A stretch of DNA of 64,000 bases, from the NCBI GenBank assembly GCA_020881915.1, contig JAJFPB010000010.1, positions 806,001 to 870,000 of the forward strand, read 5' to 3'. Below, piece by piece: positions 53,620 to 64,000 of the stretch. The number at the start of each line of letters is the position of its first letter. The first letter of the stretch is position 1. The stretch is from Paramyrothecium sp. XJ0827. Its lineage: Eukaryota; Ascomycota; Sordariomycetes; Hypocreales; Stachybotryaceae. A program made the position numbers and the translations under genes. The notes below the pieces were generated by a model that worked only from the letters and a program-made list of their open reading frames with translations, was not told the origin of the DNA and did not search any database.

Positions 53620-54651
53620 TGTATTGATTTGCGTTTTCGAGCCAGGTTGAGCTCAACAGAAAAAACTATTTATGCAGAGATATTACCTTACTTTACTCAA
53701 TACTCGCAGAATTGGAAGACTCACCAGCTAGGAACGTAAACGAAAGGCGGTTTAGCCAATGAGTGAAACGGTGATTCTAAACAGAAATGAGATGAGTTGC
53801 CAAGCAATCTCTGAGCCAATAGAGTTCTGTCTTTGTGCTCCCTGAGCCAAATGAAGCTGAACCTCATGAGTGGGACAAGAGGCTCTGCAAGCTGGTCTGC
53901 ACAGAGTTTTAAGCCATCGACACCTTCTGCGGCCAAGAATTGATGCACTTCCATCCTCTACTTGTTCAAGTCTATCGGAGAAGATTGGGCGAGGTCGCGA
54001 GATCTGGGCCGCTGACATGCTCACCGAACATAAGCTTGGTCAAGATTTATGTATTCTTGGCTTGAAAATTATCGAGATGATGGTTGTGGAGAATAAAGAT
54101 TTGATCAACCTGTTTCCCATCAGCTTCCCGCGGGAATGTCTACGGCTTTCGGCTCCACTTCCTTCAGGGAAGGCTTGATGTGGGGGTCTTGGCCGTGATT
54201 CTCGTGGGGAGTTCGCAAGCCATCCAGAGACATGGGTTATAAATCCAACTGCCGGGTTGGATCCCCTTTATTGTTCCTATCAAAGCAGGACTTTCTGGGA
54301 ATGAAATGTCCAGACAGCAAGAAGTTCAAATTCTACGAAAGGGTGAAATTTTGTGTTACGGCTTTTACCTCGGCTCCTTTTATACTGCCCACACGATGAT
54401 TGCAATGTGTCACAGCATGCCGAAACGAATATGGAGGACACTGGCATAAATATGCCTGAATCTTTAAATTTGCAGGTATTCTTGATGATAGCAACTATCA
54501 ATCCAATTTCAGAATTAAAAGAATTGTCACTTCTCGGTGTTCATTTGACACGAGACGCCCGGAGCCCAGACCCGAGCTTAAATATCAGAGTTGCCGACAT
54601 GTTTGGAACTGCGTCGAAGTCTGCACGACCTAACCAGCATTTGACAGTCGA
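53620..54651. other. convergent intergenic (1 kb), no gene seen
   Basis: 3' flanks of the two ACS transporter genes. Short open frames only. Confidence 0.45.
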
Positions 54652-56922
54652 TTATAGCTAAATATATTTGTGAGTCAATAGTTATGGACCAGGGAGCGAC
54701 TTTACTTACGACGTAGCGGAAACCAGGGAGCTGAAGATCGGTCTTGTCAGAAAATTCGCCTGTAGCTGCATCCTGGTCTTGGCCTTCCGCAAGCAACTTG
54801 TCTCGCTTCCTGTTCTGTCGAACGCAATGAATGCGTAGTATAGCCAGGAACACAACTGGAATATTTTTAGTCACAGGGGCCAATTGGGGACTTGGTCGTA
54901 TAGCCTACACTGAAGAGCGATGCAAATCATATCGCCAACAAAGACTGATCGGTATGCAGGCGTCTCGCCCGGTTTGACGAGAAAAGGGCCGGTGATGCCC
55001 AAAGCGTATCCCAAAAAGGCATAAGATGACAGGGTGATGCGCTTGGTGTATCCGGAACTATTGACACCAGGTAGTGATAATAGGATAAACAAAGACGTGG
55101 CAAAAGGAGGGAACAGGTAAACTATAGTAATGATTAGACTGTGCTGAACATGTGCGGTCAGGTGCACATACCTCCAATCAGTAGTCCAGCCACGTTGGAA
55201 CGAGGGAGGACGATCTGTAGAAGCAAACCAATAAAGGTAGGCACCAGCATGCCCATGGCCACGTAAATGCGTGCATTAGGAAGCTTGGATGCTAGCCAGC
55301 CGCCAAAAAAGATGCAACACATGTTGATGAACCCCTGTGGGATGTAAATCAAGGTCGACTCTAATGAGTCAAACCCGAAGCTTGCAATGGTCAGTGTGCC
55401 AAACGCGCCAAATCCTCCACTAGATCATGTTAGCTTCATCTGCTAAGATGCCGCACTGATTTTTGACTGACTTGAGAACTTCGTTACAAAAAATTGTAAG
55501 GAATAGAAGGAGACCTTGTGGATCTTTCAAGGGATTGAGGGCCTCTTCGACCTGTTCCCATTTGAACTTGCGACTTAATAGACCCTTGTATATGATGTCT
55601 CAGCCTTTGTGTTCCAGCACGATATTTGCTTCCATAACTGGAGGTCTCTATCGTGGATGGCTTACAGTATTGTTTTCACGGATACGGTGGATCGCAAGGA
55701 CTCGGTCGTTATCGCTTAGGAACTTTGCTTCCATTGGGGAAGTGGGCAGGAAGATATAAACAACCGAGCCTATTGAGGTTAGCACAACTGTCAGCGCAAA
55801 AACTGCGCACAGGTATAACACACCCCATATGATAGTAATAAGACCTTCGCTACCAGGTCAGAGCTTGAAGAAGCGAACAGTGGTTCCGCCAACATACCAT
55901 TGAGTATAAAAATCCACTTCAGCACGGGTTAGCTATGGGCGCGTAATGACGATTGGATGTGTCCTTACCTTCCATCCAGGAACGCCAGCATTTACGTGGC
56001 CCATTCCGAAAGCAATGATTCCTCCGATGGTAGCTGATCAAATGTTAGAAGATTTTCACAGTTGCTGCGAACCACGATATACTTACACCCAAACCCGTTC
56101 GCAGCGGCCCAGAACCCTGTACGAAGGACCTGTTCCTTTCTGGTGTAGTACATTCCATTCTATCACTTGTTAGGACCCAATGCCAAGTCACTTTATCGCA
56201 AAGAACTGCTTACGATGAGGACAAATGTCGGTGTGATGAGCGACTCGATTCCTCCAAGGAGAAAGCGTAAAACAGCCATTCCAGCAAAGTTCTTCGCGCC
56301 AGCCGTTGCGACGAGAACGACTCCCCAAGACTAGGGAGCCACATGTGAGCAGGTGCCAAGTTCAACTCAGGGAAACCCCAAACCTGAGTTCACCTACCAT
56401 GATAGCAATGCCGACGAACCGACCGATGGGGAATCTTTGAGACAGCAAGGTGGTCGGATATTCGCAGATCAAGTAACCGAAATAAAAGAGCGATGCAAGC
56501 CAAGAGCTGCGACCATTTCAGTAACTGAGCAATATGCAATAGTTGGGAATTACTCACTATTGCTTGCCGACCAACCCAAGATCGTCGCTCAGTGTAAAAA
56601 CGCTGGCATAGCCCAAGCAACTCTTGTCGATACACTGCAACGCGTAGGTGAAAAATAGAAGCGGCATGACGCGCAAATCAATTTTGCGCACAAGAGTCTT
56701 GTAATCATCTTGGGTCGCGGTAGAGACAATGTTGGCAACATCATAATGGGCGAGGAACTGGGAGAGTAAGCCGCTTAGCAAGTCTTTGTGACGTCACTGC
56801 TTTTCCCTTACCTTTCCGGCCTCGTCTTGGTCTAATAAGGGCTTGTCAATATCTTGGTCTGTGTCCTGGGCGATAACAGGCGAGATCGTGTCGCCTGTCT
56901 GAATGTCTTTAGCAGCTGACAT
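54652..56922 (-). CDS. MFS ACS-family transporter (allantoate permease-like), 14 exons
   Basis: Fourteen exons joined by hand: 56922-56812, 56757-56558, 56506-56398, 56330-56214, 56159-56087, 56033-55969, 55916-55898, 55844-55824, 55769-55666, 55584-55472, 55419-55172, 55121-54909, 54855-54710 and 54657-54652; total 1545 nt, 514 aa. All 13 introns are 50-81 bp with GT..AG ends and phases that fit. Two internal exons are 19 and 21 nt, and the last is only 6 nt (Leu plus stop), giving the usual family ending FRYVL. The protein is a complete Dal5-type transporter: RKIDLRVMPLLFFTYALQCIDKSCLGYASVF, SLFYFGYLICEYPTTLLSQRFPIGRFVG, LRFLLGGIESLITPTF, MYYTRKEQVLRT, FLPTSPMEAKFLSDNDRVLAIHRIRENNTG. Likely uptake of allantoate or similar organic anions. 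Divergent from the monooxygenase across 1.2 kb. Confidence 0.82.
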
Positions 56923-58132
56923 TGTGTTCACTGGTGAGCAACAGCTTGTCTAAACTGACACGAGGCAAGATCAGCTACTGAGCGCTTGTGAGGGGCACAA
57001 CCTTTTTAATGCGCAAACCAACTGGGGCTCGTTTCCAACCCCGCAGTTTCTATCTTCGCAATATCTAATGCTATGCCCATGCAGGCTGAGCAGCAACATC
57101 TCATGAGACCAAGTTTTGCAGCCATCTCAGATGAATGCCATTAGTAATTCCATAATTACATGGCTGGATCGGCGACAACGCCGTTAACTTGGTGTTCCTG
57201 TCCCACATGCCATCGTGCCGGATCCGACACGGCAGACCACACTCTGCTGTCGTAAGGAAACGATTGGCCAGCCGGACCCTTAACGTCTGACTGATATCGT
57301 TACAAAGTGTGTTCTATCTCTGGGTAGGTCCATTCAGAAGTGGGTTGAAGGTAGGATGGATCTTGCGTCTCCGTCACAGTTGAATCCTTCCATCAACCCG
57401 TTTCCGCGCCGTCAAATGTTCTGATGAAAAACTTCATTGTTATTGGGTTGAATGTATATCCTCGTGATTATTTTGGGTTCTGACGCAATTGGCCCGACAC
57501 ACTTTGTCGCTCTAAACAATGGCGTGCTAGAGACTATATCGCGACAACCAGGGTCAAGATAGGTGGGTAAGCTACTACTGGCAACCGGTACCGGTGCACT
57601 TGAGGCGCTCCAAAAGATGTCCGCCAGTTATGGACGACCATGGTCGGAGTCCGCAACCAGGGCCGAATGAACGCGGCCCTAGCAGCTTCATACAGGTCAT
57701 CACTCAGAAATTCCTGTCGGACACTTTCCGACACGGAGTGGAATTACTAGGGAGCATCGCGATAAGAGAGCCCGGTTTCGCGTTCAGGGTCACTCGTGGG
57801 TCTCCAAGCGCAGGATCGTGTCACGCTAGGCACCCTTGGAGGTGGATGATAGCTGGGAATGTGGAACGTGTTTATGTGAGATGCGTGTTGAAGTAGCTTC
57901 TTGTCAGCTACGAGTACAAACAACGGTCGGAATACCGCAACATAATGCCCCCTAAAAGACCACCCAAACGGCTGTTCCTCGTCATGCAAAGACTTAGTCC
58001 GGCAAAGAGTGCACCAACTCTCTAAACCTCTGTACTTGGATCAATACGCGCTCGCGTAACTTTGGTCTTCCGCAGAGCCGCCATAGACTGCGTCAGGGCA
58101 AACCGAATCTAAAGGACAATACAACAACTGAA
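56923..58132. other. divergent intergenic (1.2 kb), no gene seen
   Basis: Promoter region of the Dal5-like gene (minus) and the monooxygenase (plus). An 8-bp palindrome CGGATCCG at 57219-57226 is a possible Zn2Cys6 half-site pair. No coding signal. Confidence 0.4.
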
Positions 58133-59929
58133 ATGGAAAGCAACAAAATAGCGAACGCGGCCGTTGCGGACGAGAAGAACGTTGTTCGACACGATTTAGT
58201 TATTGAAGAGCACCCGATTGATGAGCAACCTCGCTTGAGAGTCATCGTCGTTGGGGCGGGTATTACCGGAGTGACGGCCGCTGTTCTACTGCCGGCAAAG
58301 GTTCCTGGAGTAGACCTGGTTGTCTATGAGCGTGATACGGACGTGGTAAGCCTGCATTACACTTTTGCGTAACATTCAAAGCTGTATTAAGCAACTGGCT
58401 AGGGAGGTGTATGGCACCAATGCAGATATCCTAGTGTTCGATGTGATGTCCCTTCACATGTTTATCAAGCAACTTTTGTACCATCCATGCAGTGGTCGGA
58501 GCATTATGCCCAAGGGGCAGAGATACAAAGGTATTGGGCTGGTGTGGCTGATAAATACGAAGCAAAAAGATTCATCAAATGCAACCACACCGTTCTATCT
58601 GCAGAGTGGGACGAAGGAAAGGCTCAATGGGTCGTCACGGTCCAGAGCTCCTCGGGCACATTCGTTGATGAAGCTGAATTCTTAATTGCGGCCACAGGCG
58701 TATTCAGTCTGCCTAAGCTGCCAAAGTATGCCGGCATGTCGAATTTTACCGGCTCAATCATTCATAGCTCACGCTGGGACCAAACTTTCGATGCGTCCGG
58801 GAAGAATATTGCGATTATCGGCAATGGAGCTTCTGGCATGCAGGTACTCCCGCAGTTGCAGAAGATAAGCAAGAGGATAGATCACTACGCCAGAAGCCCG
58901 ACTTGGATCTCAGAGAGCTTTGGGAACGATCCAGCCGATAGCTTGTCAGATGAGATTCGGGCAACTTTTGAAGATCCCGAAGCATATCTACAATATCGCA
59001 AGCGTATGGAAAATCGGTCCTTCACCGGATTCGGCAACTCTATCAAGGGCGGACACAACTCGGACGAGCTACGTCAAAAGATTAAAGCCCATATGAAGAA
59101 ACGATTAGGACAACGGACTGATCTTCTTGAGGCTGTAACACCAGACTTCTCACCCAGTTGCAGAAGGCTAACCCCTGGCCCGGGATATCTCGAGGCCATC
59201 TCAGAGCCGAATGTCAACTACATTACGCAGGAGATTGAGACCTTTACTGAAGCAAGCATTCGGACCACTGATGGAAAGGAGCACACGGTAGACGCCGTCA
59301 TTTGCTGCACTGGAGCCGATACGTCTTTTGCTCCAGCTTTCCCTATACGCAATGGAGCAGTTGACCTCGCCTCTGCATGGAAACCAACCGGCAGCGTTGG
59401 ATTTCCTCGGACCTACCTTGGCATTGCCACTCCTGGTTTTCCCAATTTGCTACTAGTTAATGGTCCACAGGCGGCTGCTGTTACGGGCACGTCAACAGCC
59501 CGCATCCTTCGCAAAGTCCAGAGTCAAGGTATCCGCACCATTTCACCGTCGGAGCAGGCTACGGAGGATTTCCAAGCTTACTGTGACGCCTACTTCCCTC
59601 GAACGGTTCTGAAGGACGATTGTCGGTCATGGTTCAACAATGGCGTAAGCGGCGGGAAGATTCTCGCCAACTGGCCTGGGAGCGGCCTGCACGCTAATTT
59701 GGTACGAAGAGATCCTAGGTGGGAGGACTGGGATTTCACCTATCGATCGAGATCAGGGAATCGCTTTGCCTATTGGGGAAATGGTTGGACAAAGAAGGAT
59801 GTGATTGTTAATGAGCAAGGAGGTGCAGAAAGTCCGGAGTTTGTGGACATGACACCATATTTGCATGTAGAGTCTGTGAAGGGAAAGGCAGACTTGAAGG
59901 CGTACCATGAGAACTGGTACGAGGTATGA
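58133..59929 (+). CDS. Baeyer-Villiger-type FAD monooxygenase
   Basis: Two exons: 58133-58345 and 58403-59929 (579 aa). The 57-bp intron (GTAAGC..CTAG) is required to restore the conserved GGVWHQCRYPSVRCDVPSHVYQ block. Motifs in order: FAD Rossmann VVGAGITG (39-46), GGVWH (72-76), the Baeyer-Villiger fingerprint FxGxxxHxxxWD as FTGSIIHSSRWD (186-197), NADPH Rossmann IIGNGASG (209-216), and ICCTGADTSF near the C-terminal FAD contact. Such enzymes insert oxygen into ketones to give esters or lactones, or oxidise other carbonyls and heteroatoms, using NADPH and O2. A ~30-residue N-terminal extension precedes the fold, as in larger fungal members. Convergent with the WOPR fusion gene (3' ends about 310 bp apart). 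Substrate unknown. Confidence 0.9.
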
Positions 59930-60242
59930 TGGTGATTTTCGCTCCAAGATATGCTTCTTCATAGGCACAGAGTTTCAGGACGAAGGCTCTCGTCAGACTA
60001 AACGACGAACCTATCGTGGTACTGGTCTGAGGCTGCGCTTTCTCGTACTTCATATTTCGGTTGACAAATTGTCACGTTCCAATTCTAACAATGACCTTCG
60101 ATCTCCTAGTGTGAAATACCCAGTATACACGACATCTGACCTTCACACTACAGAGATTTGAGACTGGGTAGAGGAGACAAATGATATCTCAAACATGACA
60201 AGGCCAAACCGTTCTTGTAAACCTTGTGAAATCTGTAATGCA
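59930..60242. other. convergent intergenic, no gene seen
   Basis: 313 bp of 3' flanks of the monooxygenase and WOPR fusion genes. Nothing recognised. Confidence 0.45.
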
Positions 60243-62871
60243 TTACTTATAACAAGTCGGCTCAGGCTGTTTTCCAAGCCCTCCACCATTATCAGTCTCT
60301 TCATCTTTTTCAGTCAGAAACAGGCTATCGTAGCCAGAGTCGAAGGTAAACGACGCTGCCTGAGTATTTGAAAGATCAAAAACCAGCCCATTAAAACCGT
60401 CAAAGTCGACGTTCTCTAGGTAAGGCGGTTGAGAAAATGGTTGCAGCTGATCATCGAGACTCCAAACGTGACTTGGATCCGCTTCGGTGGCAGCAGTAGG
60501 TTCATGAAGCCCACCATTGCCGCTTGTATAAATGTGACCTCCAGTAGCCAATTCGGATGTTCTCGAAGCTCTGTAAAGGTCAAAAAGCTGAAGCTGCATG
60601 TCGCGGACAATATCGGCTAGTTCGCCACGCAGGCTCTCTTCGATCGGGTTGAGCCGCTCTCCGATACGCACTTCGAGTTGTTGCCGGACGCGAGGGGGCA
60701 ATTCGCGCCGAAGAAACTGTTCATAAAGATCAAACTCAGAAGGAGGGGAAAGAGACGAATTTGCAACCTCGGGTTGGCTGTGTTCGTAATCTAATCCTTA
60801 GTATCAGCCGTTTATTCCTTTTATGTGGGCCTTTCTTCACGCGAATGCTGAGCTTACAAGGACTTGGTATAAGAGTTGAGTCAGAGTCAGGAAATATGAT
60901 CATATACATATCACTCCACTTCTCGTACTCGGTCATACTCTTGTGTTTTTTCTTACGACATCTGAGAAGGTCCTTTTGCGTAACATTGATTCCCTCAATT
61001 GTGGGGTTGTCTTGAGCTTCGCATCGCTCTACAGCCGCTATGTGTTCGTCCTTCAATTTGTCCGTTTCAAATTGCAGGTGACATCTTGGACAGGCAATTG
61101 GAAGAGAGTGATTCCGATACACATGCTCCCTGAACGAATTAGTGTCTAACGCAAGATCTACTGTCTGCGGGTGGCTGTACTTGACACGATGGACTGTCGT
61201 CCAACCGGGACCAGGGCAAGTACGCCATCTCTGATATTTTCGAGGACTTTTCTTGAAGAATGGACATGCAAGTCTCTCTAGCTGTTCCTCAGACGTAGGA
61301 TCTGGCCCAGACCGTAGTTTCTTCCTGTTTCTGTCGTCTCCATCGTCACCTCTGCCTTTTCGTTTTTCTGACGGATATTGTCTGCCTGGAACTATGGGCG
61401 GATGCTGGGAAGGAGACTCGGGTTTCTGAGAACCTCCGCCACCGTTTCTGTTGCTTGGCTCGGAGCTGTTGCCAGTGTTGTTGTGCATACGTATGCTTTG
61501 TGCAAAAGAAGAGTGGTTGGATAGGATGCGATAGAAATAACTCATCAACCGATCCAAGAGAAGTCGCTTTTGTTGGACTCGGGTGATTATGCCCTCGTCT
61601 TCTGCTGAGGAACTAGGATCGGTGCTTTCGCAGGTCGTCGCCGTGCACGCTGAGTCGTCGGATGACCCATGCATTGCCGAGTCGATCAAGTCGGCTGGTG
61701 AATAGAGTGGAAAATCCAGGCGGTCGCCAAGTCCATGAGATTCCTGGCCAGGGCGTTCGGTGCCGTCAAGACCTATGCAGGGGACAACAGGCTTACCAAG
61801 TGATTGATGATTTGAAGATTGCATCACGTCCCGGATCTTGACTTCAGTGAGCCTAAAAGAGAGGCCGGGCGCTGCGGGGCGGTCGGTATCCGAGCACATT
61901 ACTTCGTCAGTTCTCTCTGGAGCCTTATCCTTAGTTTTGGTAAAGAGTGTTGACAGCCTTGGGAGTGTGTATTTAGTGGGGCTTGAAGTGGACAAGTAAC
62001 CATTGTCAAGGTTGGCACCGCTTGATCCGGTAGATTGTGCAACAGCGGGGATGATCGCCTCATCCGTATTTGCTTGAGCATGATACAAAGCCTTGGGTGG
62101 AGCAACTTCTGAAAGACTTGGATCCCATCGCGGTCGAGAGAGTAGATGTCTATCTTCAAGAACTGGTGATATGTAGGAGGTAAGATGGAGATGCTCGCCT
62201 ACGGACGTCGTGATGCTGAACGACCGCTTGATGAGGCCATTAGTTTTGTCTCGGTATCCTATAAGGTGACCAATGTCGTATGGCTCGTTAAAGATCTCGT
62301 CATAGCCCTCATTAAAGATCTCGTCATAGCCCTCATCAGTATCGTAGTTCGAAATTGTTGGTTTCTCTGGGCAGATGGCGTCACCTCGTTTATGTTTTAT
62401 TTCCCGATAGGTCAGGAAACCGCAAAATCCTTGACAAACACGCCACGATTTGTCGTCCACCAATCTGCTCATGCCAGCCTCGCGTTCATCCCACACAAAA
62501 ACAGAACCGGATCGGATTGATTGCTTTTCTAGCACAGACAGGCGACGCTTTAAACGAGGTAATAGCCCAAGACGGCAAGCTTCAATGAGCTTAATTGCAT
62601 CGGTCGCGGTCCTAATGTAGCCGTAATATGTCTCCATGCCCTGCTGCATTTGATGTTCAATATAGTTGGTGAGCCATAGTGGCCTGTCTATAGTCGCGTC
62701 TAGAGTCGCGTCTAGTTCCGTATATAGAGTCGCGTCTAGATCCGCGTCTAGAGTTGGTAGGCAACTATCAGAGGCACCGCTGTCTGGTGGAGTTGCGAGG
62801 AAGTTTTGTCTTCCCTGGGCTAGCTCATCCTTTTTATGGCGAGAGGTCATTTGCCTGTGATTGAAATCCAT
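60243..62871 (-). CDS. WOPR (Gti1/Pac2) domain fused to a fungal Cys/His zinc-binding domain
   Basis: Model: exons 62871-61181, 61129-60858 and 60790-60243 (836 aa). The first intron (51 bp, in frame, CACTAAT branch) restores HRVKEHVYRNH; the second (67 bp) restores PSPYYEH and the C-terminus. Residues ~80-265 are a full WOPR DNA-binding domain: TYYGYIRTATDAIKLIEACRLG, LPRLKRRLSVLEKQSIRSGS, VFVWDEREAGMSR, FLTYRE, then GLIKRSFSITTSVGEHLHLTS and the RPRWDPSL...PPKALY tail. WOPR proteins (Wor1, Ryp1, Sge1, Pac2) are master developmental or virulence regulators. After a ~270-residue Ser/Pro/basic linker comes a Cys/His domain common in sordariomycete hypothetical proteins: ACPFFKKSPRKYQRWRTCPGPGW, then EHVYRNHSLPIACPRCHLQF, and a C-terminal coiled region (YEQFLRRELPPRVRQQLEVR). 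The reading frame between the two halves is uninterrupted. Alternatively two genes share this frame; transcript data would decide. Confidence 0.8.
62288..62335. repeat. 24-bp exact tandem duplication in the WOPR coding region
   Basis: Two perfect 24-bp units (62288-62311 and 62312-62335) encode the repeated peptide EGYDEIFN in the variable loop between the two WOPR halves. In frame, so it only lengthens the acidic loop. Confidence 0.85.
62690..62757. repeat. minisatellite of GTCGCGTCTAGA-like units
   Basis: Degenerate 12-bp-type units repeat about five times at the start of the WOPR fusion gene and encode alternating LDATLDATI-like residues. Length change would stay in frame if whole units are gained or lost. 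Confidence 0.65.
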
Positions 62872-63658
62872 CTCGTTCGAGAATTAAGAAGTCCACTTTC
62901 TAAACAGCAGGATATCGTGCCGCGTGTATCAACAGGCAATGGAATGAGTTTTGAGGGATTGCGATGGTAAGTTTCACAGGCTTCCAAAGCCGACATAGAA
63001 TCTTATGACCGGCGTCGCATTTGTCCTTGCGACAAGCTTGTATGAGCCTAGCTATGGCTCGTTGATAGTGATAAGGCTGGCGAACATCTGTCCTGGGGGG
63101 CTCTGATGGTCTTGGACTTAACGACCGAGTATTTGTAGGATGGGAAGCGCCACGCCTAATTTTGCGCAAACTCGCAAAACTATCATTCGATGGCAGCCCC
63201 TCTCATAGTCACGGGATCTGTAGCCATCTCTGCTCCGACTGGCTCATGGTAGGTCGCAAGGCTGTGGTTTCGAGCTGATTGCAGCCAGCGAATGACAGAA
63301 GGACGCTCTCCGTTGTGGCCTTGGTCTCCTACAGAAATTCACATAGCATCATGTGGAATAAGGATAATAAGTAGAGATAGCATACCGCGTAGACGGTACG
63401 ACACATTTCAAAACGCTTCCAGCCATGATGAAATCGCCAGAGTGCTCTGCTACCGGGTAGTCTGTTCACGCGAGTGAGGCAGTTTACCGCTTCTTCTATG
63501 GCGAATCGTGTTGATGCTGGGATTAAACGGTTAACCTATAGTTATAGGGCAGCTAAGCAGGAATCGGCTTACTAGAAATTGCAGATCCATGTTTCAAGAT
63601 GCGCCAGTCACTTGGGCTCCACGTCGGAGATTACTATTTTTGGGCATAAAACTGATGC
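62872..63658. other. upstream region of WOPR fusion gene, no gene seen
   Basis: Possible upstream short open frame at 62900-63169 on the minus strand without recognisable features; it may be 5' UTR. Nothing else supported. Confidence 0.4.
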
Positions 63659-64000
63659 TTACGCCCTAATGCCGTCAAAGGGGCAATCCTTCGGGCGGCA
63701 GTAATTAAATACAGTCTTCTTAATTAATTCAATCCGGACCTGTTCTGGATTGAATTTGTCGTAGATTGCGTGGCACTTTCGCAAGACAGCGATTCGATTT
63801 TCCTCCTGAGCGTGTCGTTGACGGCCCGCGAAGCGATCATGGCGTGGAACATGAAGGAGAGCTGGCTGCTCAAAGCATGGGGCTTCGAGATTTTCACACT
63901 CCTTTGGTCGATCGCGGCCTTCACAGCCATGATTGTGCTCCTTGCATTCTTCGACGGGAAGCCTATTTTCGATGGCCAAATTATAACTCTCAACACCATC
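63659..64000 (-). CDS. possible partial gene at right edge (C-terminal end)
   Basis: The minus-strand frame is open from the window edge to a stop at 63659 (about 113 codons). It is rich in Cys and His (CKEHNHGCEGRDRPKEC..., CHAIYDKF..., NYCRPKDCPFDG), which may reflect a metal-binding or oxidoreductase-like tail. I do not recognise the family, and it could be a chance open frame. The start would lie beyond the window. Confidence 0.3.
   Translation of the reverse strand, partial: DGVESYNLAIENRLPVEECKEHNHGCEGRDRPKECENLEAPCFEQPALLHVPRHDRFAGRQRHAQEENRIAVLRKCHAIYDKFNPEQVRIELIKKTVFNYCRPKDCPFDGIRA

Noticed and set aside
51873..56922. the two ACS permeases as a recent inverted duplication
   Set aside because: Protein sequences and intron positions differ throughout; only the family is shared.

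Overview
The window is from a filamentous ascomycete fungus (Pezizomycotina, most likely a Sordariomycete). Reasons: most genes carry short introns (about 46-85 bp, GT..AG, CTAAC/CTGAC-like branch sites); there are many Zn2Cys6 regulators and MFS permeases; one gene has a WOPR (Gti1/Pac2) domain; both tRNA genes have short anticodon-loop introns; and codon use is balanced with spacious intergenic regions. No bacterial operon, CRISPR or rRNA is visible. Exon joins were derived by hand from splice signals and frame continuity, and nothing was checked against a database.

Layout. 0.4-7.5 kb: a cell-surface-like membrane protein, a Gfo/Idh/MocA oxidoreductase divergent from a Zn2Cys6 regulator, and a formate/nitrite (FNT) channel. 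9.8-10.5 kb: a tiny cysteine-rich secreted protein and a tRNA-Gly. 11.5-19.4 kb: a sugar-carbon block with an MFS sugar transporter, a fungal regulator split by an 861-bp hAT-like non-autonomous transposon, a ribokinase and another Zn2Cys6 regulator. 20.3-27.7 kb: F-box protein, nitrilase and glycerate kinase, separated by long empty stretches. 29.3-34.9 kb: a DHA1 drug-efflux-type MFS, a nuclear-encoded complex I PSST (20 kDa) subunit gene and a divergent C2H2+Zn2Cys6 regulator. 35.3-38.3 kb: tRNA-Arg, an enoyl-CoA hydratase/isomerase gene with one nonsense codon, and a secreted class II-type haem peroxidase. 40.5-46.3 kb: a compact sucrose/fructan module (alpha-glucoside-type permease divergent from an intracellular GH32 enzyme, plus an adjacent Zn2Cys6 regulator) whose shared promoter has a CGG-N8-CGG site and five CreA-type sites. 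47.4-59.9 kb: acyltransferase, alpha/beta hydrolase, two tail-to-tail ACS-family (Dal5-like) permeases, and a Baeyer-Villiger-type monooxygenase. 60.2-62.9 kb: a WOPR domain joined in one reading frame to a fungal Cys/His zinc-binding domain. The right edge may hold part of another gene.

Together the content is nutrient uptake and catabolism (sugars, sucrose, ribose, glycerate, nitrite/formate, nitriles, organic anions) with local regulators. Signs of ongoing change are the transposon insertion, the nonsense codon and internal repeat expansions. This looks like accessory, lineage-variable chromosome territory rather than a core housekeeping block. The most unusual items are the WOPR-zinc-domain fusion, the hAT-like insertion with intact 8-bp target duplication, the complex I subunit gene beside an efflux pump, and a 14-exon permease with micro-exons.
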